This document shows positions 15,582-22,269 of a DNA stretch of 22,721 nucleotides, one piece after another; the stretch's first letter is position 1, and each line of letters begins with the position of its first letter. The DNA comes from an uncultured Atopobiaceae bacterium (lineage in GTDB: Bacteria > Actinomycetota > Coriobacteriia > Coriobacteriales > Atopobiaceae). The DNA lies in assembly GCA_934792625.1 (NCBI GenBank), contig CAKVON010000015.1:1-22721 (forward strand). The letters are read 5' to 3'. Made by a program: the position numbers and the translations under genes. Below the pieces are notes generated by a model. The model saw nothing but the letters and a program-made list of their open reading frames with translations. It did not search any database and was not told the DNA's origin.

Positions 15582-15637
15582 GGGTGCCTTTCGTTGGGGG
15601 CGGCAAGGCGATGTCGGGACATGCCTCGATACCAAAA

Positions 15638-15670
15638 CGCCCCACCACGGCTTCGTCGTCGGGCGGGGCG
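15638..15670 (-). terminator. Terminator of the SRP RNA gene
   Basis: Stem CGCCCC / GGGGCG extended by CC/GG after one mismatch, closing a GC-rich loop, followed on the minus strand by TTTTGG (15634-15637). It stands directly at the 3' end of the SRP RNA. Confidence 0.75.
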
Positions 15671-15786
15671 CAAGAGTGTGCTCGGCGGGAACGGGCGCCC
15701 GTCAGAGGCCCCTTATGGCTGCTGCCTCCCGGCCCTGACCAGATTCGGAACATGACGTCGCCCGAACCCGCCCAACACACTCAACG
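15671..15786 (-). ncRNA. ffs: Small signal recognition particle RNA (4.5S-type)
   Basis: On the minus strand the SRP RNA core is unmistakable: GGTCAGGGCCGGGAGG followed by CAGCAGCCATAAGG (15713-15742 region), matching the conserved domain IV hairpin and Ffh-binding internal loop. The two ends pair: GAGTGTG (15776-15782) with CACACTC (15674-15680), and GGCGGG with CCCGCC further in, giving one long hairpin of about 110 bases, the bacterial small SRP RNA size without an Alu domain. A -10 box lies upstream and a terminator downstream. The ends are estimated to a few bases. Confidence 0.9.
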
Positions 15787-15792
15787 GGTCTG

Positions 15793-15798
15793 AGTATA
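15793..15798 (-). promoter_or_regulatory. -10 element of ffs
   Basis: TATACT on the minus strand lies 7-12 bases before the expected RNA start. At 17 bp upstream is GTCACG, a poor -35 that falls inside a palindrome GCGTGA-CCG-TCACGC (15815-15829). Confidence 0.55.
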
Positions 15799-15880
15799 GG
15801 TCTCGCCGTCGCGAGCGTGACCGTCACGCGGCACCGACGTGCGCCCCAACATGAAAAGGCCACGAGGCTTCGGGCACCCC

Positions 15881-17479
15881 CTACATGTCGATTTTGAAGT
15901 CGTCGCCGATGACCTGCCTCGTCTTTTGCGAAATCCAACCATACGGGTCGTCGAGTGTGGCGAGAAGTTCGTTCTTCTCGGCAAGGTCCTTGGTGTAGTC
16001 CTTGTACGGCATCACGACGTCCTTGCCATCGGCCCAGTGCTCGATCAGCGGGTGCCAGGTCACGTCCTTGACGGCGACGGTCGACTTCTTGCCCGAGCTC
16101 TCGCGCTTGAGCGTGCAACTGAGCATGCCGCTCATGATGGTGTCGGGATAGTTGTGGTAGCCGCTGACGAAGTCGCCCAGACCATAGGCCACGAGCATCT
16201 TGCCCGCATTCGGCCCGTCGGAGCCGGCAAGCTCGGAGCTTCCCTCGGCGCGGGTGACCCACTCCATGGGCTGAATCACGTGCACGTGGCTGCCGATGAC
16301 CATGCCCACGCCCAGGTCGGCGGCGTACTGCGCGAACTCACGCTGCGTGTCGTCGACATCGTTGGAGTACTCGGTCCCCCAGTGCATGTACACCAGGACG
16401 AAATCCGATACCTTCTTGGCGCGCTCGACGTCGGCCTTCATGCCGTCCTTCGTGTACGGGACGGCATAGTAGTCGTTGGGCAGGTCGGACTGCTCGTAGC
16501 CGTTCTGGCCGTAGCCGTACGACAGGAAGGCGATGCGGATGCCGTTGCACTCGATCACGCGCGGCGTCTGGCGGTCCTGCTCGGAGGCATAGCTGCCTGC
16601 GGTCAGCAACTTGGGGTGTTTGGCAAACAGCTCGTGTTGGTGCTCGATCGCGTCGACCCAGATGTCGTAGGTGTGGTTGGAGTTGGTGTTCACCAGGCGG
16701 AAGCCCGTGTCCTCCAGGGCATCGACCATCGAGTCGGGCGTGTTGTAGCTGGGATAGCCCGAGTAGTCGAAGTTGTCGGTTCCGCCCATCACCGTCTCCT
16801 GGTTGACGAAGGCGATGTCGTACTTCTTGATGGTCGGCTTGATCTTGGCGTACAGCGGCTTGAAGTCGTACTGTTTGTCGCCCGTCGTGCCCGAAAACCC
16901 ATCGCACAGCTCCAACAGGTTCGAGTTCATGAGGTTGTCGCCCACGGCACAGAAGGCCACCTTGCCGTCGCCGGTCTTGGTCGTGCGGCCCTCGTCCACC
17001 AGGGTAAAGTCCTGGTCGGTCGCGGCGCGGGTCGTGGCCGAGCGCGTCGCCGCAGACGCCGCGGGCTTCTCGCCCGAGCCGCCGCTACAACCGCGCACGC
17101 AGCTGACCAGCCCAAACACCAACGCGACCACCACGACCGCAGCCATCACGATCGCCCACGGCACACGGCCGAGAAGTGCCATGAGGTCGACGCCGCCCCT
17201 TGCGCGCACCTCCCCGCGCCCGCCAGGCGCAGGCGCACGGTCGGGCGTCACCCGACGGGTCGCGGCCCTGTCTCTGCCAGGATGGCTCGCCGCGGGCGAA
17301 GTGGACCTGCAGGCTGGACGCTGCTGCGGGCGGGGACGCGATGCCCTGCGCGGCGCGGGGCCCGAGTCGACGCGACGGTGCGGCTGGGGGCCGCGCTGCG
17401 GTCGCTGCCCGAACGGGGACGTGCGAATCTCGTCGTGGCTCCTTCCCGCCCTGCGGCGCGGGTCCATCCCCTCGGCCAT
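15881..17479 (-). CDS. Membrane-anchored CapA-family protein (PGA-capsule/metallophosphatase-like)
   Basis: CapA-domain proteins have a calcineurin-like metallophosphatase fold and are tied to poly-gamma-glutamate or other surface polymers, often without proven enzymatic role. From ATG 17479 it has 532 residues: an Arg/Pro-rich tail (1-99), one membrane helix (about 106-126, followed by CVRGC), and an extracytoplasmic CapA domain (about 170-532). Motifs: CAVGDNLMNSN (D181), FVNQETVMGG (N226, E228), VYMHWGTEYS, IGSHVHVIQPMEW and GLGDFVSGY. The start is uncertain: ATG 17182 (433 residues, just before the helix) is an alternative, but the upstream codons keep strong GC bias at third positions, supporting the longer form. 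No capB, capC or pgs genes are adjacent, so polymer synthesis is not implied. A weak hairpin with TTTTC follows the stop (about 15854-15873). Confidence 0.85.
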   Translation of the reverse strand: MAEGMDPRRRAGRSHDEIRTSPFGQRPQRGPQPHRRVDSGPAPRRASRPRPQQRPACRSTSPAASHPGRDRAATRRVTPDRAPAPGGRGEVRARGGVDLMALLGRVPWAIVMAAVVVVALVFGLVSCVRGCSGGSGEKPAASAATRSATTRAATDQDFTLVDEGRTTKTGDGKVAFCAVGDNLMNSNLLELCDGFSGTTGDKQYDFKPLYAKIKPTIKKYDIAFVNQETVMGGTDNFDYSGYPSYNTPDSMVDALEDTGFRLVNTNSNHTYDIWVDAIEHQHELFAKHPKLLTAGSYASEQDRQTPRVIECNGIRIAFLSYGYGQNGYEQSDLPNDYYAVPYTKDGMKADVERAKKVSDFVLVYMHWGTEYSNDVDDTQREFAQYAADLGVGMVIGSHVHVIQPMEWVTRAEGSSELAGSDGPNAGKMLVAYGLGDFVSGYHNYPDTIMSGMLSCTLKRESSGKKSTVAVKDVTWHPLIEHWADGKDVVMPYKDYTKDLAEKNELLATLDDPYGWISQKTRQVIGDDFKIDM

Positions 17480-17614
17480 GAAAGTCCCAATCCATACGGC
17501 GGCGCCCGAGCGACAGGCCCCGCGGTTCTTCTCTTTCAGATACGTTTTAGCACGTAAACGGCCCTTCACGCCACGTCGCGGCACAAACGAGTCGGAAATC
17601 GGCCGTAAAGGAAA

Positions 17615-17643
17615 GGACCCCCGAGAGAGTCTCTCGGGGGTCC
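17615..17643 (-). terminator. Terminator after C69 peptidase copy 1
   Basis: Perfect 13-bp stem GGACCCCCGAGAG / CTCTCGGGGGTCC with a 3-base loop, then TTTCCTTT on the minus strand. Nearly the same sequence ends copy 2 (19938-19966). Confidence 0.92.
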
Positions 17644-17683
17644 CTGACACTGGCGAGAAGAACTCGCGCGTTACAACTGGCGA

Positions 17684-17929
17684 CTAGTTGTTGCGGCGCT
17701 TCATCGCGTAGGCGGCGCCAGCGATCACGACGCCGATGCCAGCGACGGAGGCGACCATGGCGAAGTCGGTCGCGTCACCGGTCTTCGGGGTGGAGCCGCC
17801 GTTGACGGTGCCGTTGGCGGAGGGCTTGGCGGCCGGGGTGGTGGCGGCGGGCTTGGTCTCGGGCTTCGGCTCGGGCTTGGGCTCCGGCTTGGGCTCGGGG
17901 GCCGGGACGACCTCGGAGGCGTAGGTGAT
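17684..17929 (-). repeat. 3' module shared by both C69 genes (copy 1)
   Basis: These 246 bp match 19999-20244 with five differences by my alignment (about 98%). They encode the Pro/Lys spacer, the sorting signal, the membrane helix and the charged tail. Immediately upstream the two genes diverge sharply. Confidence 0.85.
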
Positions 17930-19561
17930 GGACTGCTTCAGGCCACGGGCCTCGGCGTCGTAGTCGCTCGGGACGAACGGCTCGTCGAAGTCGCCGGCCC
18001 TGAGGTAGGCGCGCAGCTCGTCGAGGGCGGCCTTGCACTTCTTGTAGGTCTGCTCGGTGGCGACCTTGCCGGCCTTGGTGGCCAGCTCGCTGCGGGCGTC
18101 GCCGGAGGCGGCGATGATGGCGGCGTCAACGTCCTTGTTCTGCTCGATCAGCTCGTTCTGCAGGGCGTCGAGGTAGGCGCGCATGCCCTCGGCGCAGGTG
18201 GAGCGGTTGTTGTAGCAGAGGGAGTTGATGTCCATCATGACAAAGTCGATGGAGTTGGCGGGCTCCTCCTGCATGGCCTGCTCGATCTCCTTCTCGGGAC
18301 CGGTGACCGGGTCCTTGAAGGCCTTGTTGCTGCCACAGTGGTCGCTGGTGGTCTCCTCGGTGAGGAAGTACTCGCTGGGCTCGGTGATCAGGGCGCTGTA
18401 CAGCGGGATCGCGACGGAGAACTCGCTGCGGGACAGCGACTGCCACTGGATGGTGGCGACGTCGGCGGGCATGTTCGGGCGAATCTCGAACATGTGGCCC
18501 TCGGGCTGACGGTTGTTACCGATGGCGTAGAAGCCATAGGCGTTGGCGTCGAACTTGGTGCCCTCGCCGCGGGTGCCCAGCGCACGGAGGATCTCGAAGG
18601 TGCTCATGTTCGACTTGCCCGGGGTGAAGAACAGGGTGGGCGTGTCGATCTTGGTCACGCCGCCGGCGCTGGCGTCGAAGGTGTAGGTGCCCTCCTCGAG
18701 CGGGGCGCCGAAGTACTCGCGGCCCTGAGCCAGACGGGTGAGGCTGCTAGCGGACTGAGCGTCGTCGGCCTTGCCGTAGGTGCCGATGATGTCGGGAGTG
18801 CCGTCGGCGAAAGTCTTCAGGAAGCCCTTCTCCTGCGGCATGGAGACGACGGTGTCGGAGTGCAGGCAGACCTCGGGGTTGTCCAGGTCGGCGGAGAAGC
18901 GCAGGTTGGACAGGTTCGGGTTGACGGAGGCCTTGTCGCCGGGGAGCTTGATGGCGATCCACTGGTGGCCGGACAGGACCGTCACGATCCAGCTCTCGGT
19001 GTTGTCCGAGATGGCAATCTGGTCGCAGCTGCAGGCACCGTACTGCTCGACGAGCCTACCGACGAGCTCGACGCCCTCGCGGGCGGTGGCGGACTCGCCG
19101 AGGATGATGCTGGCGTAGCTGTACTCGCCGATGCCAGACTCACCATTCAGTGGGTCGGCGGCCTTGGCCTCGGGGCCGTAGCTCGTGCTCAGCGTGGCGG
19201 AGCAGGAGACGCCCTTCTCGTTGATGCCGGCGGAGGAGTAGGCGTTGGTGTTGTCGTCCCACTGGTCGGCGGCGTCACGGACGTAGGAGTAGCGGTACGA
19301 GGTCTTGTCCGAGGTCCAGGTGAAGTTGGTCTCGTCAGAGAAGTACGTGACGTTCTTCATGCTCGGCTCGATGCCGTAGCGCTTGAAGTAGCGATAGCTG
19401 TAGTCCTCGTCACGACCGATGTAGTTGCTGCCGTTCTCGGTGTACATGGACGGCACCCAGAACTGCGTGCACTCGGCGAGCGCGGCAGCCGGTACGGACG
19501 TGAACACGACCGCCGCGGTCAGGGCCGCAGTCATTGCCTTGAGCAGGCTGCTCCTCTTCAT
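17684..19561 (-). CDS. Cell-wall-anchored C69-family dipeptidase, copy 1
   Basis: C69 peptidases are N-terminal-nucleophile enzymes that cut short peptides. This 625-residue preprotein has a signal peptide (1-29, MKRSSLLKAMTAAL... ending AALA) with the presumed nucleophile Cys31 in ECTQFW immediately after. Family pattern: NGSNYIGRDED, GVSCSATLS, GESATAREGVELV, WIVTVLSGHQWIAIKLP and PTLFFTPG. A helical region (about 455-545) leads to a PEPKPEPKPEPKPET wall-spanning stretch, the sorting motif TPKTGD (591-596), a membrane helix and KRRNN. The motif replaces canonical LPxTG. The ATG at 19561 has GGGAGG nine bases upstream. Copy 2 lies immediately upstream on the same strand with its own terminator; the two are about 78% identical in the catalytic region by eye. 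Likely role: surface peptide scavenging. Confidence 0.9.
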   Translation of the reverse strand: MKRSSLLKAMTAALTAAVVFTSVPAAALAECTQFWVPSMYTENGSNYIGRDEDYSYRYFKRYGIEPSMKNVTYFSDETNFTWTSDKTSYRYSYVRDAADQWDDNTNAYSSAGINEKGVSCSATLSTSYGPEAKAADPLNGESGIGEYSYASIILGESATAREGVELVGRLVEQYGACSCDQIAISDNTESWIVTVLSGHQWIAIKLPGDKASVNPNLSNLRFSADLDNPEVCLHSDTVVSMPQEKGFLKTFADGTPDIIGTYGKADDAQSASSLTRLAQGREYFGAPLEEGTYTFDASAGGVTKIDTPTLFFTPGKSNMSTFEILRALGTRGEGTKFDANAYGFYAIGNNRQPEGHMFEIRPNMPADVATIQWQSLSRSEFSVAIPLYSALITEPSEYFLTEETTSDHCGSNKAFKDPVTGPEKEIEQAMQEEPANSIDFVMMDINSLCYNNRSTCAEGMRAYLDALQNELIEQNKDVDAAIIAASGDARSELATKAGKVATEQTYKKCKAALDELRAYLRAGDFDEPFVPSDYDAEARGLKQSITYASEVVPAPEPKPEPKPEPKPETKPAATTPAAKPSANGTVNGGSTPKTGDATDFAMVASVAGIGVVIAGAAYAMKRRNN

Positions 19562-19604
19562 GGGCTTTCCTCCCTTATCGGCGAATTGCTGGTTTGCGAC
19601 GCGA

Positions 19605-19641
19605 AAGTGGCCTGAAATCACTTCCACACATGTGCCATCAA
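19605..19641 (-). promoter_or_regulatory. Conserved promoter-proximal element of C69 copy 1
   Basis: On the minus strand, TTGATGGCACATG (19629-19641) and ATTTCAGGCCACTT (19605-19618) recur before copy 2 with the same spacing (21896-21932). TTGATG may serve as a -35, but no good -10 stands 17 bp downstream. Confidence 0.45.
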
Positions 19642-19937
19642 TTCAGCCTCTTGGATAGACTTGGCGTTTTATGAACTAAGACGGCAGCCCAGCCCTCTCA
19701 GCCCATATTCAGGCTGACCAATTCTATACACAGCATCATTTCAGCGAAAGTCATTAACTTGCTCACTCTACAAACGGTATTTTGCCCGCATAACTGGACA
19801 TTTGTCATCTTTTTGACCGTTAGCCAAGCCATGTCTCGCCCCTCATCCAGCCAGGTTGATTTTTCAGCCAAACATGGTTTCCAATTGTTAACAATTAATA
19901 TTCTCGTATTTGTCACGCATCGATATACAGATATATA
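19642..19937. promoter_or_regulatory. AT-rich intergenic region upstream of C69 copy 1
   Basis: This region is markedly poorer in GC than its flanks and has no convincing gene. It contains a perfect 14-bp palindrome AATTGTTAACAATT (19883-19896) and a small inverted repeat TCAGCC / GGCTGA around 19699-19718. It lies between the terminator of copy 2 and the start of copy 1, so it is presumably the long promoter region of copy 1. The regulator is unknown. Confidence 0.45.
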
Positions 19938-19966
19938 AGGACCCCCGAGAGTCTCTCGGGGGTCCT
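19938..19966 (-). terminator. Terminator after C69 peptidase copy 2
   Basis: Perfect 13-bp stem AGGACCCCCGAGA / TCTCGGGGGTCCT with a 3-base loop, followed on the minus strand by TATATATC rather than a pure T run. Confidence 0.85.
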
Positions 19967-19998
19967 CGTCACTGGCGAGAAGAACTCGCGGCTAGCAA

Positions 19999-20244
19999 CT
20001 AGTTGTTGCGGCGCTTCATCGCGTAGGCGGCGCCGGCGATCACGACGCCGATGCCAGCGACGGAGGCGACCATGGTGAAGTCGGTCGCGTCACCGGTCTT
20101 CGGGGTGGAGCCGGCGCTGACGGTGCCGTTGGCGGAGGGCTTGGCGGCCGGGGTGGTGGCGGCGGGCTTGGTCTCGGGCTTCGGCTCGGGCTTGGGCTCC
20201 GGCTTGGGCTCGGGGGCCGGGACGACCTCGAAGGCGTAGGTGAT
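19999..20244 (-). repeat. 3' module shared by both C69 genes (copy 2)
   Basis: This is the partner of 17684-17929: same length, five differences by hand alignment. The adjoining downstream DNA, with the GCGAG-TTCTT-CTCGC mini-hairpin and the terminator, is also nearly the same in both copies. Confidence 0.85.
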
Positions 20245-21849
20245 CGGGGTCCTCACGGTGCCGGACTCGGCGTCGAAGTCGCTCGGGACGAAGGGCTCGT
20301 CGAAGTCGCCGGCCTTGAGGTAGGCGCGCAGCTCGTCGAGGACGGGCTTGGCCTTCTGGTAGACCTGCTCAACGATGACCTTGCCAGCCTTGTTAGCGAG
20401 CTCGGTGCGCTCGTCGCCGGAGGCGGCGATGATGGCGGCGTCGACGTCGGCGTTCTGCTCGATGATCTGCTTCTGGAGAGCCTCGAAGTAGGAGCGCACG
20501 CCGTCAGCGCAGGTCGAGCGGTTGGCGGTGCACAGGGTGCCGATGTCCATGATGACGTAGTCGATCATGCCCTCGGGCTCGGGCGCCATGGCGGCCTCGA
20601 CGGAGTCCTCGCCATAGATGTCGTCGCCACCGTGGGCGCTGTCCTGGTTGACGTCACCGAAGTGCTCGCTGGGCTCGGTGATCAGGGCGCTGTACAGGGG
20701 CATCGAGACGGAGAACTCGGTGCGCGAGAGGGCGAGCCACTGGATGGTGGCAACGTCGGCGGGCAGGTTCGGGCGAATCTCGAAGACGTGGCCCTCCATC
20801 TGCCAGTTGGTGCCGATGGCGTAGTACGGGTTGACGTTGGCGTCGAACTTGCTGCCCTCGCCGCGGGTGGCCAGGGCGCGGATGACGTCATAGGTGCTCA
20901 GGTTCGTCTTACCAGGGGTGAAGAAGAGCTGGGGCGTGTCGATCTTGGAGACGCCGCGCTCGACCATCTCGTAGGTGCCCTCCTGAAGCGGGGTGCCGAA
21001 GTACTCGCGGCCCTGGGCCAGACGGGTGTTCTGGCCGGTGCCCTGCTTGTCGTCGGCCTTGCCGTAGGTGCCGGCGAGATCGGGGGTGCCGTCCTCAAAC
21101 GTCTTGAGGAAGCCCTTCTCCTGCGGCATGGAGATGACGGTGGCGGAGTGCAGGCAGACCTCGGGGTTGTCCAGGTCGGCGGCGAAGCGCAGGTTGGACA
21201 TGTTGGGGTTGACGGAGGCCTTGTCAGCGGGGAGCTTGACGGCGGCCCACTGGTGGCCGGACAGGACCATCAGGACCCAGGACTCGTTGGGATCGGAGAT
21301 GGTCAGCTGGTCACAGCTGCAGGCGCCGTAGGTCTCGACGAGCTTGCCGATGAGCTCGACGCCCTCGCGAGCGGTGGCGGACTCGCCGAGAACGATGCTG
21401 GCGTAGTTGTACTCGCCGATGCCGGACTCACCGTTCAGCGGGTCGGCGGCCTTGGCGGCATCGTTGTAGTCGGTGCTCAGCGTGGCCGAGCAGGAGACGC
21501 CCTTCTCGTTGATGCCGGCGGCGGAGTAGGCGTTGGGGCCGTCATCCCACTGGTCCTTGGGGTCGCGGACGAAGGAGTAACGGTACGAGGTCTTGTCCGA
21601 GGTCCAGGTGAAGTTGGTCTCGTGCGAGTAGTACTCGACGTTGTCCATGCTGGGCTCGATGCCGTAGGTCTTGAAGTTACGGTAGGCACCGTCCTCGTCA
21701 CGGGCGACGTAGCGGCTTCCGTTGGCGGTGTACTGCGCCGGAATCCAGAACTGGGTGCACTCGGCGATGGCGGCTGCCGGGGCGGACGTGAACACGACCG
21801 CCGCGGTGAGGGCCGCAGTCATGGCCTTGAGCAGGCTGCTCCTCTTCAT
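19999..21849 (-). CDS. Cell-wall-anchored C69-family dipeptidase, copy 2
   Basis: This is a 616-residue paralog of the downstream gene with the same architecture: signal peptide ending AAAIA, Cys nucleophile in ECTQFWIP (residue 31), NGSRYVARDED, GVSCSATLSTDY, GESATAREGVELI, WVLMVLSGHQWAAVKLP, LFFTPGK, helical C-terminal region, PEPKPEPK wall spacer, TPKTGD sorting signal (582-587), membrane helix and KRRNN. The ATG at 21849 has GGGAGG nine to ten bases upstream; codons further upstream run through regulatory DNA and are rejected. It differs from copy 1 mainly in surface-like segments, for example 430-460 (GDVNQDSAHGGDD here, EETTSDHCGSNK there). That could mean different peptide preference (inference). 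It has its own promoter region with two strong inverted repeats, so the copies may be regulated separately. Confidence 0.9.
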   Translation of the reverse strand: MKRSSLLKAMTAALTAAVVFTSAPAAAIAECTQFWIPAQYTANGSRYVARDEDGAYRNFKTYGIEPSMDNVEYYSHETNFTWTSDKTSYRYSFVRDPKDQWDDGPNAYSAAGINEKGVSCSATLSTDYNDAAKAADPLNGESGIGEYNYASIVLGESATAREGVELIGKLVETYGACSCDQLTISDPNESWVLMVLSGHQWAAVKLPADKASVNPNMSNLRFAADLDNPEVCLHSATVISMPQEKGFLKTFEDGTPDLAGTYGKADDKQGTGQNTRLAQGREYFGTPLQEGTYEMVERGVSKIDTPQLFFTPGKTNLSTYDVIRALATRGEGSKFDANVNPYYAIGTNWQMEGHVFEIRPNLPADVATIQWLALSRTEFSVSMPLYSALITEPSEHFGDVNQDSAHGGDDIYGEDSVEAAMAPEPEGMIDYVIMDIGTLCTANRSTCADGVRSYFEALQKQIIEQNADVDAAIIAASGDERTELANKAGKVIVEQVYQKAKPVLDELRAYLKAGDFDEPFVPSDFDAESGTVRTPITYAFEVVPAPEPKPEPKPEPKPETKPAATTPAAKPSANGTVSAGSTPKTGDATDFTMVASVAGIGVVIAGAAYAMKRRNN

Positions 21850-21895
21850 GGGGCTTTCCTCCCTTGTCGGTGGGCTGGCGGTGCACGTCATACGC

Positions 21896-21947
21896 AAGTG
21901 GCCTGAAATTGCTATCTGGCATGTACCGTCAATCCATCTATATGGAT
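21896..21947 (-). promoter_or_regulatory. Conserved promoter-proximal element of C69 copy 2
   Basis: On the minus strand ATTTCAGGCCACTT (21896-21909) and TTGACGGTACATG (21920-21932) match copy 1 in sequence and spacing. Here TTGACG also touches an inverted repeat ATCCAT-ATAG-ATGGAT (21932-21947), absent from copy 1, placing a possible operator against the -35. Confidence 0.5.
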
Positions 21948-21965
21948 ACAACAAACCACTTATTC

Positions 21966-21992
21966 GCTTAGATGAACTATATTCATCTAAGC
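21966..21992. promoter_or_regulatory. Long perfect inverted repeat upstream of C69 copy 2
   Basis: GCTTAGATGAA / TTCATCTAAGC, 11-bp perfect arms around CTATA, lies about 35 bp upstream of the putative -35 of copy 2. There is no T tract and no upstream gene end close by, so an operator is more likely than a terminator. The binding protein is unknown. Confidence 0.55.
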
Positions 21993-22220
21993 TTGCTATC
22001 AGGCTCATAGATGGTAGCTGCAACAGGGAGCAAAATGAAGCCTAACCGCAATTTTTCTTGCGAGCGGCTTTTTGCAGGAAAACATGCGTTTTTGTTAGAT
22101 ACCAATGACTAGTTGGCATCTATGCAGAAGCCTCATGGCACGCATGAATGCCCCTTATGGAAGCCACGGCGCACTTCTCGATATATGCAAATTGCAGCAT
22201 CTTGCATGCATGGGTAGCAA
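21993..22220. other. AT-rich intergenic region between pgi and C69 copy 2
   Basis: No supported gene. It contains an imperfect hairpin AGATACCAA / TTGGCATCT (22097-22105 / 22113-22121, one mismatch) and one copy of the recurrent motif, GCACTTCTCG (22171-22180). Confidence 0.4.
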
Positions 22221-22248
22221 AAGGCCCCCGAGAGATCTCGGGGGCCTT
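22221..22248 (-). terminator. Terminator after pgi
   Basis: Perfect 12-bp stem AAGGCCCCCGAG / CTCGGGGGCCTT with an AGAT loop, followed by TTGC on the minus strand; the last stem bases add to the T tract (CCTTTTGC). Confidence 0.9.
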
Positions 22249-22269
22249 GGGTGGGACGAGAAGCACTAT

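Noticed and set aside
15854..15873. Terminator after the CapA-like gene
   Set aside because: A short imperfect stem before TTTTC; too weak for its own entry, though position and T tract are suggestive.
19698..19916. 72-codon minus frame starting at GTG in the C69 intergenic region
   Set aside because: No RBS; overlaps the palindrome and AT-rich regulatory DNA; no family resemblance.
18338..21906. Two plus-strand open frames of about 425 codons opposite the C69 genes
   Set aside because: They resemble each other only because the genes beneath are paralogs; composition is shadow-like.
22035..22112. 25-codon plus-strand frame with a good-looking GGGAG five bases before ATG
   Set aside because: Too short to support, no conserved pattern and no promoter seen; noted because of the RBS. 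Ribosome profiling would settle it.
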